DNA from: Coxiellaceae bacterium
Lineage (GTDB): Bacteria > Pseudomonadota > Gammaproteobacteria > Coxiellales > Coxiellaceae
Assembly (NCBI GenBank): GCA_014238325.1
Contig: JABABH010000058.1
Location: forward strand, 1-6,001
Reading direction: 5' to 3'
Length of the DNA: 6,001 bases
A program made the translations under genes and the position numbers. Below the pieces are notes generated by a model, which was given only the letters and a program-made list of their open reading frames with translations, was not told the origin of the DNA and searched no databases. Each line of letters opens with the position of its first letter. The first letter of the stretch is position 1. Shown in pieces: positions 1-5,820 of this stretch.

Positions 1-112
1 GTTGTGTGGGTGTAGTGGTGGTCGACGTATGCTTGGTGAGTGCAAAAGCGAGAATAGCGAGCAATAGTATTAAACACAGAACGGTGGTCAGTACTATTTT
101 CTTATGGTTCAC
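1..112 (-). CDS. 5' end of a secreted or membrane-anchored protein gene (partial)
   Basis: The first 37 codons of a minus-strand gene that leaves the window at base 1, with no stop codon in frame. The start chosen is a GTG at 112-110, because a TAAGGA ribosome binding site (119-124) lies 6 bases upstream. The visible N-terminus has a short basic region (MNHKK) and then an unbroken hydrophobic segment of about 20 residues (roughly 6-26, rich in Leu, Ile, Val and Ala). After a Lys-His pair comes a Thr-rich stretch (STTTTPTQ). This is a classic signal peptide or single N-terminal membrane anchor, with the remainder predicted to lie in the periplasm. I see no lipobox cysteine, since the only Cys (residue 13) sits inside the hydrophobic core. 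The Thr/Pro-rich part looks like a flexible linker after the anchor. The rest of the protein is outside the window, so family and function cannot be named. Confidence 0.72.
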   Translation of the reverse strand, partial: MNHKKIVLTTVLCLILLLAILAFALTKHTSTTTTPTQ

Positions 113-118
113 AATATT

Positions 119-124
119 TCCTTA
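119..124 (-). promoter_or_regulatory. Ribosome binding site of the left-edge gene
   Basis: On the minus strand this reads TAAGGA, a good match to the anti-Shine-Dalgarno complement, with 6 bases before the GTG at 112. It is the main reason for calling that non-ATG codon the start. Confidence 0.65.
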
Positions 125-138
125 TGGTTGGATTCGTC

Positions 139-144
139 ACTATA
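139..144 (-). promoter_or_regulatory. Possible -10 element for the left-edge gene
   Basis: The minus strand reads TATAGT, five of six bases of the sigma-70 -10 consensus, placing a transcript start about 20 bases upstream of the GTG start. The -35 position has only a poor match (CAGTGA), so this is a weak candidate. The rest of the gap up to 344 is AT-rich, with a 10-base palindrome TTAATATTAA at 171-180, and no gene was found in it. Confidence 0.25.
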
Positions 145-344
145 TTAGATGATGCATGGCCTCACTGTATTTAATATTAACATATTTTTCCAAAAATTTC
201 AGGGGTGAGGGTATGCATAGGACAACTCAACGGCAGAAACTCACAGTAACTTATTGATTTTTATAGTAATAGGCCAGATCCTTTGCTTGACCTATCACGA
301 TTTCATGCATCTTTAAAAGCTAGTGCTCCTGCCTGCCATGCTCA

Positions 345-1736
345 TCAGGCGTTGAATCTATTAGTTAAATAAGCGAATAAGGTGCGTAAGATATGAGCTT
401 CTGCGCCCATCGGCTGTCCAGGGATCTCCTCTGCATTCCAAGCACTGAAATCAAAATGCATCCAAGGTATGTCGTTAGGTACAAAGTATTGTAAGAATAA
501 TGCGGCTATAATCGCGCCGCCCATCGGCACCGATGCACAATTTTTAAAATCAGCGATGCTGCTTTTTAAATAATCGCGGTAAGGCGTGTGAAGTGGCAAT
601 CGCCAACATAAGTCTCCGGTTTGTTCAGTCGTTTTGAGTATGGCTTCGGCTAATGCGTCATGATTGCAGAAAAATGCAGGCAACTTGGGTCCTAACGCCA
701 CGCCTGCAGCACCTGTTAATGTAGCAAAATCGATTAATATATCCGGTTTTTCTGTTGCTGCTTCCGTCAATAAATCACATAGCAATAAACGACCTTCTGC
801 ATCTGTGTTGAAGACCTCAACACGGTGTCCCGATCGCGTTAACAAAACATCACCAGGATGATAGCTCAGGCTACCCACTGAATTTTCAAGGGCACCGATT
901 AAAATGCGTAATTTAACAGGTAATTTTGCTTGCATAATCATGCGGCCGAGACCTAAAGCATGAGCGGCTCCTCCCATATCTTTTTTCATGGTAAGCATGC
1001 CTTGGGCAGATTTAATGTCTAATCCACCTGAATCAAAACAGACACCTTTCCCAATCAGAGTGAGGCGTGGGTTTTGATCGGATCCCCACTGTAAATCAAT
1101 TAAGCGAGCTGGATGTCTTCCTGCTCGACCGACTGTATGCAATACGTGAAACCCTGCTTGTTTGAGATCATCTCCTTCGATAACATGAATATTTGCTCCA
1201 TAGGCTTGAGCGACGCTTGCAGCCGTTTCTGCCAATTTTCTAGGGTGCATATCGTCAGCTGGGGTATTGATCCAGTCTCGCACTAAGTTGATCGAGGTTA
1301 AATGGTCCACCATGGAGCGATAAGCCTGAGGTAATCTTAATCGTGCTGAGTAATAGATGGGTTGACTACGATAAGCATTAAATTGATAGGAACCTAACCC
1401 AAAGCCCCATAAGGCTTGTTCGTAATGATGGGCGTGTGCAAAAGCTTGTTCGTCTAATTGGTAAATGCCGGACGGCAATAAAGCTGGCAAGCTCCGAAAA
1501 GGGTAGCAAGAAGTGGTATCCTTGACACCGAATAAGACATGGATGATCTCCCCATCGGCATTGGGAACGAGGCATACGGTATTAGGTTTGGCTTGAAAAC
1601 CACTATTACTCATCCATTTTAAAATAGATGGATCCAAATTCAGGGATGAGGGAGCCTGGAGTTGTTTTTCTAATAAGGGAGTGATTGGAATAGCCGTGGA
1701 TATGCTGTGATCATCTTCGGTTATATAACACTGCAC
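345..1736 (-). CDS. Leucyl aminopeptidase family protein (peptidase family M17)
   Basis: A cytosolic two-metal aminopeptidase that removes N-terminal residues, typically Leu, from peptides in peptide turnover; the family normally forms hexamers. The C-terminal catalytic domain (about residues 150-460) carries the full active site: Lys230 and Asp235 in GKGVCFDSGG, Lys242, Asp253 in MKKDMGGAA, and Asp312, Glu314 and Arg316 in the signature NTDAEGRL. These align with E. coli PepA Lys270, Asp275, Lys282, Asp293, Asp352, Glu354 and Arg356 at a constant offset of 40, so the catalytic core has no indels between them. At 463 residues it is about 40 shorter than PepA, the difference being in the N-terminal domain (about 1-140), which is poorly conserved in the family. 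The start is a GTG with AGGAG 7 bases upstream; the next in-frame Met (residue 42) is too far inside. It is transcribed away from the fad operon. PepA-type DNA binding cannot be judged from this sequence, so I give no gene symbol. Confidence 0.95.
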   Translation of the reverse strand: MQCYITEDDHSISTAIPITPLLEKQLQAPSSLNLDPSILKWMSNSGFQAKPNTVCLVPNADGEIIHVLFGVKDTTSCYPFRSLPALLPSGIYQLDEQAFAHAHHYEQALWGFGLGSYQFNAYRSQPIYYSARLRLPQAYRSMVDHLTSINLVRDWINTPADDMHPRKLAETAASVAQAYGANIHVIEGDDLKQAGFHVLHTVGRAGRHPARLIDLQWGSDQNPRLTLIGKGVCFDSGGLDIKSAQGMLTMKKDMGGAAHALGLGRMIMQAKLPVKLRILIGALENSVGSLSYHPGDVLLTRSGHRVEVFNTDAEGRLLLCDLLTEAATEKPDILIDFATLTGAAGVALGPKLPAFFCNHDALAEAILKTTEQTGDLCWRLPLHTPYRDYLKSSIADFKNCASVPMGGAIIAALFLQYFVPNDIPWMHFDFSAWNAEEIPGQPMGAEAHILRTLFAYLTNRFNA

Positions 1737-1743
1737 AATCTAT

Positions 1744-1748
1744 CTCCT
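1744..1748 (-). promoter_or_regulatory. Ribosome binding site of the aminopeptidase gene
   Basis: AGGAG on the minus strand, 7 bases upstream of the GTG codon at 1736-1734. It decides the start in favour of this GTG, since no ATG lies near. Confidence 0.75.
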
Positions 1749-1767
1749 ATTTTATCTATGATGTTCA

Positions 1768-1773
1768 ATCATA
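1768..1773 (-). promoter_or_regulatory. Possible -10 element of the aminopeptidase promoter
   Basis: The minus strand reads TATGAT, five of six bases of the sigma-70 -10 consensus. Transcription would begin near 1761 and give a leader of about 25 bases holding the ribosome binding site. No good -35 hexamer sits 16-18 bases upstream, so the promoter may be weak or activator-dependent, or the call may be wrong. Confidence 0.35.
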
Positions 1774-1774
1774 C

Positions 1775-1789
1775 TACCATGCAATGGTA
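1775..1789. promoter_or_regulatory. Perfect dyad TACCAT-GCA-ATGGTA, possible operator
   Basis: Two 6-base arms in perfect inverted repeat around a 3-base centre, in the divergent region between the aminopeptidase and the thiolase. It lies directly upstream of the candidate -10 of the aminopeptidase promoter, in the -10/-35 spacer, where a bound repressor would block polymerase. It does not match the FadR-type (TGGTC-N3-GACCA) or PsrA-type (GAAAC-N4-GTTTC) sites as I know them. The operator role is inference; a short dyad can arise by chance. Confidence 0.25.
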
Positions 1790-1817
1790 TTGCGCGTCAT
1801 ATCTCTTCAAGCGGATA

Positions 1818-1826
1818 TGTCATAAT
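1818..1826 (+). promoter_or_regulatory. Possible extended -10 promoter for the fad operon
   Basis: The plus strand reads TGTCATAAT, a TGn motif directly before CATAAT (five of six bases of the -10 consensus). No clear -35 hexamer is present, as is usual for extended -10 promoters. The transcript would start near 1833, with a leader of about 90 bases before the thiolase ATG. Other AT-rich hexamers nearer the gene (TATCCT at 1875-1880, TATAGG at 1888-1893) are alternatives without better -35 partners. Confidence 0.3.
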
Positions 1827-1907
1827 AGGAGAGAGGGTTGTCGCATTCCATGTTATTTTCATCTGGAAGAGAGGTATCCTTAGATTTTATAGGCTATCTT
1901 GTAGAAT

Positions 1908-1914
1908 AGGGAGG
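1908..1914 (+). promoter_or_regulatory. Ribosome binding site of the thiolase gene
   Basis: AGGGAGG, 9 bases before the ATG at 1924. It supports that start over the in-frame ATGs at 1945 and 1951, which have no purine-rich motif at a suitable distance. Confidence 0.7.
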
Positions 1915-1923
1915 CTTGCAAGC

Positions 1924-3270
1924 ATGGATAGGCAGCATCAATTAATGGGTATGGATCAACCTCGAGAGAAGAAACAATCACGTTCTCAGTTTCCCCCGGT
2001 GTATATCGTGGATGGCGTTCGTACGCCCTATTTGAAAGTCAGCCAAGGTCCTGGACCTTTTTCTGCTTCAGATCTGGCCGTATGGGCTGCTCGCGATTTG
2101 CTCATGCGCCATGCCCGAGCACAATCTAAAATCGATGAAGTCTTGGTCGGTTGTGTGATGCCGAGAGAAACCGAAGCTAATATTGGGCGTTTAGTCGCTC
2201 TGCGAGCCGGCTGTGGTGAAGCTACGCCGGGTTGGACCGTGCAACGCAATTGTGGCTCAGGTTTGCAAGCTATAGATGCTGCTTACCAAAGTATTGCGAT
2301 GGGACGTTCTGACGTGGTTTTAGCAGGTGGCACGGAGGCCATGAGTCGCTCCCCTTTGATTCTCCAGGATGAGATGGTGAAGTGGATGTGCTATTGGCAA
2401 ACACATCAACGAGATTGGTGGGCTCGGTGCTTATCTTTACTAAATTTGCGATGGCGGCATGTAAAGCCGATGCTGGCTTTACGTACGGGACTGCGGGATC
2501 CTTTATGTCATCTTAGTATGGGAGAGACCGCAGAAATTTTAGCGCATCAATTTCAAATAACTCGTTCGGAGATGGATGCCTTTGCTTACCGTAGTCAGCG
2601 TCGACTATGGCATGCAGAGCGTCATCAGTATTTTAAATCGGAAAGGATAGCCTTATTTGATCGTACAGGACACTGCTATCAGCATGATGAAGGTCAGCGG
2701 CCTAATACTTCTCTCGAAAAATTAGCACAACTGCCCACCGTATTTGATCGATTTGGTCAGGTAACAGCGGGGAATAGTTCACAAATTACAGATGGTGCGG
2801 CCATGCTATTATTAGCAAGCGAGTCAGCTGTAAAAAAATATCAACTCCCCGTCTTGGGTCGCATCATGGATATAGAATGGGCTGCTCTATCGCCACGTGT
2901 GATGGGTTTAGGCCCTGTTTTCGCCGCTACACCTTTATTGCAACGCCATCACCTTCAGTTAAAGGATATTGATTATTGGGAAATCAATGAAGCCTTTGCG
3001 GCGACCGTGATCGGGTGCATGCGAGCTTGGGCCAGTGATGTATTTTGCAAACAGCATTTTGGCTTGTCCCAAGCTTATGGTGAGTTGGATCCAGAAAAGC
3101 TTAACGTGGATGGTGGTGCTATTGCGATAGGGCACCCCGTTGGAAGCAGTGGAGCACGCATCGTATTGCACTTATTGCATATCTTACAACGTACCGATAA
3201 ACGACGGGGTGTTGCTGCTCTTTGTATAGGTGGCGGGCAAGGTGGTGCATTGTTATTGGAGAGAGTATGA
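1924..3270 (+). CDS. fadI: 3-ketoacyl-CoA thiolase (acetyl-CoA C-acyltransferase), FadI-like
   Basis: Catalyses the last step of fatty acid beta-oxidation: CoA-dependent cleavage of 3-ketoacyl-CoA to acetyl-CoA and an acyl-CoA two carbons shorter. All thiolase catalytic elements are visible: the acyl-accepting Cys110 in QRNCGSG, Asn355 in NEAFA, His404 in GHPVGSSGAR, and the acid/base Cys434 in the C-terminal CIGGGQGGA. The N-terminal thiolase domain spans about 25-290 and the C-terminal domain about 300-448; length is normal for the FadI/mitochondrial beta-subunit type (about 436-450). A loop between the two halves of the N-terminal domain (about 150-195) has five Trp (154, 158, 165, 166, 177) and many Arg, at the position where membrane-associating loops occur in trifunctional-enzyme thiolases. 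The gene overlaps the following FadJ-like gene by 4 bases, implying translational coupling and a shared complex. E. coli FadI has HEAFA where this protein has NEAFA, so the symbol rests mainly on operon order and the partner; the thiolase activity itself is secure. Confidence 0.93.
   Translation: MDRQHQLMGMDQPREKKQSRSQFPPVYIVDGVRTPYLKVSQGPGPFSASDLAVWAARDLLMRHARAQSKIDEVLVGCVMPRETEANIGRLVALRAGCGEATPGWTVQRNCGSGLQAIDAAYQSIAMGRSDVVLAGGTEAMSRSPLILQDEMVKWMCYWQTHQRDWWARCLSLLNLRWRHVKPMLALRTGLRDPLCHLSMGETAEILAHQFQITRSEMDAFAYRSQRRLWHAERHQYFKSERIALFDRTGHCYQHDEGQRPNTSLEKLAQLPTVFDRFGQVTAGNSSQITDGAAMLLLASESAVKKYQLPVLGRIMDIEWAALSPRVMGLGPVFAATPLLQRHHLQLKDIDYWEINEAFAATVIGCMRAWASDVFCKQHFGLSQAYGELDPEKLNVDGGAIAIGHPVGSSGARIVLHLLHILQRTDKRRGVAALCIGGGQGGALLLERV
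3258..3261 (+). promoter_or_regulatory. Ribosome binding site of the fadJ-like gene, inside the thiolase 3' end
   Basis: GGAG lies 5 bases before the ATG at 3267, within the last codons of the thiolase gene. Together with the ATGA overlap (3267-3270) it argues for translational coupling and fixes the start at 3267 rather than at the upstream TTG (3222). An ATG two codons later (3273) could also be used. Confidence 0.6.
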
Positions 3271-5363
3271 GCATGAATACAAGGCATGAAGGGAGAGAGT
3301 CTTCCCTATTGAAATCAGGCCAACCTGATCAACATTGGCATATGCAGACGGTAGAACACGTCATCTTACTCACTTTAGATCGTGCAGATAAGGCGCTGAA
3401 TACCATTAATCAGCAAGTGTTGCGTGAATTAGAAGCTATTTTGGAGGACGTGCAGTCTATCCATCCCAGAGGCCTGGTTATTTTATCCGGTAAATGCCAT
3501 GGGTTTGTTGCTGGTGCAGATATTACAGCTTTTTCAAATGATGAAGAGGATGGAGCCTTATTAGATTTTATGCATGAAGGTCACGCTATTTTAAATAAGC
3601 TAGCTGCTTTACCTATACCAACGGTAGCTATGATTCATGGAGGTTGCTTAGGAGGTGGTTTAGAGCTCGCTTTAGCTTGTGATTATCGCATTGCTGATGA
3701 TCATGAGAGTACGATATTAGGACTTCCAGAAATCAAATTGGGCATTCATCCTGGTTGGGGTGGCACGGTTCGTTTGCCGCGATTAATAGGGGCGCCAAAA
3801 GCATTGTCCATGATCTTGTCCGGCCAGCTGATACCTGCAAAAAGAGCTCAGAAATGGGGGGTTTTGGATGCTGTTGTGAAAGCGCGTGATTTAAAAGCAG
3901 CGGCTATTTATTATGCGGCTCATCCGCCTCGGCAACGCCCTTTGCGACTCCTTAGTTATAATTATCCCTATTTTTTACGATCTTTTTTAGCTTGGCAATT
4001 ACAGAAACGAGCATTAAAAAAAATTAATAAGGCGCACTATCCCGCTCCCCATGCTGTGTTGAAGCACTGGCTTAAATATGGTGTGGATGAGGTTGCGATG
4101 GAAAAAGAAATCACTTCCGTGGCATCCTTGGTCCGCACCGATACCTGTCATAATTTGATACGCCTATTTTTTTTGAAAGAGAGATTAAAAACTTTCTCAA
4201 AAATAGATGTCCCGATGATTTCTCATATTCATATTATAGGTGCGGGCACCATGGGAGGAGATATTGCCGCTTGGTGTGCTTTACAGGGTTTTTATGTGAC
4301 CTTGCAGGATACGGATTTAGAAAAAATAGCATTAGCCATGAAGCGTGCCGCGCTCTTATATCATACAAAGTTACCAGCATCTTATTTGATGCAAGCAGCC
4401 CTTGATCGCTTGCAGCCTGATCCAGAAGGCTATGGTGTGCCCGTAGCAGACCTAGTATTAGAGGCGATTATTGAGGATCGAGAGGCGAAACAGGCATTGT
4501 TGATAGCGATTGAGCCTCGACTAAAAGCGGATGCTATGGTAGCGACGAATACGTCCAGTATTCCTTTAGAAGTTTTGCAGTCCGTCTTGAAAAAACCAGA
4601 GAAATTGATGGGTATGCATTTCTTTAATCCCGTGGTAGCGATGCCTTTAGTCGAAGTGATTGCTTCTTCAACAACGGATCAGGCTTCGATGGAGCGTATT
4701 TTAAAATTTGTGGGGCAATTATCTAAATTGCCTTTGCCGGTTAAAAGTCGTCCTGGGTTTTTGGTGAATCGTTTATTAATGCCTTATTTAGTGGAAGCCA
4801 TGAGGTTAGTAGAAGAGGGGTACGCGAAAGAGGAGGTCGATGATACCGCGATGAATTTTGGTATGCCTATGGGCCCCATTGCACTATCAGATCGAGTAGG
4901 ACTAGACGTGTGTCTTGCGGTAGCTCACCATCTATCAGAGCATGCTTCTGTTAGTATACCAGCCGCCTTATCCCGATTGGTGGAACAGGGACGATTGGGC
5001 AAAAAAACCGGCCAAGGTTTTTATCAATATGCCGATGGGAAACGACCTCCTGCTTCCAGACCGATCAATGCGAAGGATGCAGTACTGATAGCAGATCGTT
5101 TAATCTTATCCATGCTGAATGAAGCGGTTGCTGCATGGCATGAGCGTATCGTAGAGGATGCTGATTTATTGGATGCAGGGATGGTCTTTGGGACCGGGTT
5201 TGCGCCTTTTAGAGGCGGGCCCCTGCATTATGCGAAACAGCGTGGTTTGGATGAGATTATAAACACGTTAAAAACACTATCACAGGAGTGTGGTCAGCGG
5301 TTTACTCCACATATAGGATGGAGTGTGTATCAAGAGCAACTGAAACCTAAGCCTGCAAAATAG
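3267..5363 (+). CDS. fadJ: Fatty acid oxidation multifunctional protein, FadJ-like (enoyl-CoA hydratase / 3-hydroxyacyl-CoA dehydrogenase)
   Basis: A 698-residue fusion enzyme for two successive beta-oxidation steps: hydration of trans-2-enoyl-CoA and NAD-dependent oxidation of the (3S)-3-hydroxyacyl-CoA. The N-terminal crotonase domain (about 25-205) has the oxyanion-hole motif FVAGADI (80-86) and both catalytic glutamates: Glu133 in GGCLGGGLE and Glu155 in LGLPE. Their 22-residue spacing matches E. coli FadJ, against 20 in FadB. A helical linker (about 205-315) follows. The dehydrogenase NAD-binding domain begins with a Rossmann GAGTMG at 325-330, then NTSS at 428-431, His451 in GMHFFNPV and Glu463 in MPLVEVI, equivalent to FadB His450 and Glu462. 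Two C-terminal dehydrogenase domains follow, with GKKTGQGFYQY in the first and GTGFAPFRGGPL in the second. Length is close to FadJ (714). An N-terminal tail of about 22 residues with many polar residues precedes the first crotonase strand. The start is the ATG overlapping the thiolase stop. Confidence 0.94.
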   Translation: MSMNTRHEGRESSLLKSGQPDQHWHMQTVEHVILLTLDRADKALNTINQQVLRELEAILEDVQSIHPRGLVILSGKCHGFVAGADITAFSNDEEDGALLDFMHEGHAILNKLAALPIPTVAMIHGGCLGGGLELALACDYRIADDHESTILGLPEIKLGIHPGWGGTVRLPRLIGAPKALSMILSGQLIPAKRAQKWGVLDAVVKARDLKAAAIYYAAHPPRQRPLRLLSYNYPYFLRSFLAWQLQKRALKKINKAHYPAPHAVLKHWLKYGVDEVAMEKEITSVASLVRTDTCHNLIRLFFLKERLKTFSKIDVPMISHIHIIGAGTMGGDIAAWCALQGFYVTLQDTDLEKIALAMKRAALLYHTKLPASYLMQAALDRLQPDPEGYGVPVADLVLEAIIEDREAKQALLIAIEPRLKADAMVATNTSSIPLEVLQSVLKKPEKLMGMHFFNPVVAMPLVEVIASSTTDQASMERILKFVGQLSKLPLPVKSRPGFLVNRLLMPYLVEAMRLVEEGYAKEEVDDTAMNFGMPMGPIALSDRVGLDVCLAVAHHLSEHASVSIPAALSRLVEQGRLGKKTGQGFYQYADGKRPPASRPINAKDAVLIADRLILSMLNEAVAAWHERIVEDADLLDAGMVFGTGFAPFRGGPLHYAKQRGLDEIINTLKTLSQECGQRFTPHIGWSVYQEQLKPKPAK

Positions 5364-5394
5364 CCTATAGTATGACGACTTATCAGGCTTTTTT
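5349..5394 (+). terminator. Terminator-like hairpin after the fad operon
   Basis: Perfect 7-base arms AAGCCTG (5349-5355) and CAGGCTT (5384-5390), with a run of six T at 5389-5394. This is the form of a rho-independent terminator reading rightwards. The 5' arm is inside the last codons of the fadJ-like gene and the 3' arm inside the last codons and stop of the convergent small gene. The loop of 28 bases is much longer than usual, which lowers confidence. On the minus strand no T-run follows the second arm, so it would act in one direction only. Confidence 0.4.
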
Positions 5395-5664
5395 ATGATC
5401 TGCTGCGATTAACAATTGCTCAATCCTATCATTTTTAAAGGTGACATGTCGGTGCAACCCGACTGAGACAATAGCAGGTGCTAACTCTTTCAACAAATTT
5501 AAAATAGCTGTTTGAGAGGCTGCATCTAATTGTGAATTTTCAAGCAGATCAATATTGGCAACAAAGGCTGCTACGGAACCTTTTCGAACCTGTCGCGGGC
5601 CGATCTTAGCGCTATCCATGCCAGTGGGTAAAATATCTTCCGGGCGTATAGGGGAGTTAGACAT
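5383..5664 (-). CDS. Small conserved-looking hypothetical protein (93 residues)
   Basis: Convergent with the fad operon; the two stop codons are only 19 bases apart. The frame is open up to 5706, but the start chosen is the ATG at 5664-5662, because GGAGA (5673-5677 on the plus strand) lies 8 bases upstream; the ATG two codons earlier would leave only 2 bases of spacing, and upstream codons precede the binding site. The product begins MSNSPIRPEDILPTGMDS and is soluble, with no signal peptide or membrane segment. Residues about 25-50 (RKGSVAAFVANIDLLENS) and 55-75 (LLKELAPAIVSVGLHRHV) look like two amphipathic helices and form the core; the C-terminus is charged (DHKKA). From memory the pattern of a 'GSVAA..-NI' helix followed by a 'L-x-P-x-(I/L)-x-x-VGL' segment resembles small DUF7709-type proteins of gammaproteobacteria, but I could not test this. 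No catalytic motif is visible and function is unknown. Confidence 0.7.
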   Translation of the reverse strand: MSNSPIRPEDILPTGMDSAKIGPRQVRKGSVAAFVANIDLLENSQLDAASQTAILNLLKELAPAIVSVGLHRHVTFKNDRIEQLLIAADHKKA

Positions 5665-5672
5665 AAACATGG

Positions 5673-5677
5673 TCTCC
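5673..5677 (-). promoter_or_regulatory. Ribosome binding site of the small convergent gene
   Basis: GGAGA on the minus strand, 8 bases upstream of the ATG at 5664. It shortens the longest possible reading frame by 14 residues and gives a 93-residue product. Confidence 0.6.
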
Positions 5678-5703
5678 ATATAAATTTTATGGAACAATGA
5701 TAA

Positions 5704-5712
5704 CATATAGCA
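5704..5712 (-). promoter_or_regulatory. Possible extended -10 promoter of the small gene
   Basis: The minus strand reads TGCTATATG: a TGn motif followed by TATATG (four of six consensus bases). It would start transcription near 5697, about 33 bases before the ATG. The surroundings are very AT-rich, and TACAAT a few bases upstream is an alternative -10, so the exact element is uncertain. Confidence 0.27.
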
Positions 5713-5820
5713 CTATTATTGTATAGAAATAAACCTTATCAAGATAGGGATAACCTAATGAATATCCTTGTATTTATGGGTTTTCTATTCTGCTCCACTT
5801 GATATTTATCGCACAATTGG

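Noticed and set aside
213..257. Plus-strand 14-codon reading frame (MHRTTQRQKLTVTY) after a purine-rich GTGAGGGT
   Set aside because: Too short, no recognisable leader-peptide features such as runs of one amino acid codon or an attenuator hairpin, and no downstream plus-strand gene for it to control.
308..350. Possible terminator after the aminopeptidase: GCCTG (346-350) and CAGGC (331-335) on the minus strand, then TTTT
   Set aside because: Arms are only 5 bases with a 10-base loop, and the T-run begins about 14 bases beyond the stem, so it does not fit a rho-independent terminator.
664..861. Plus-strand reading frame inside the aminopeptidase gene
   Set aside because: It is antisense to a strongly conserved M17 gene, has no ribosome binding site and encodes low-complexity, unrecognisable sequence.
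3222..3266. Upstream TTG start for the FadJ-like protein
   Set aside because: It would add 15 residues overlapping the catalytic C-terminus of the thiolase in another frame, has no suitable ribosome binding site, and the ATG at 3267 has both a binding site and a coupled stop/start overlap.
5758..5802. Plus-strand 14-codon hydrophobic frame (MNILVFMGFLFCST)
   Set aside because: Hydrophobic and preceded by a weak AGGGAT, so a tiny membrane peptide is conceivable, but the length and AT-rich setting make chance much more likely.
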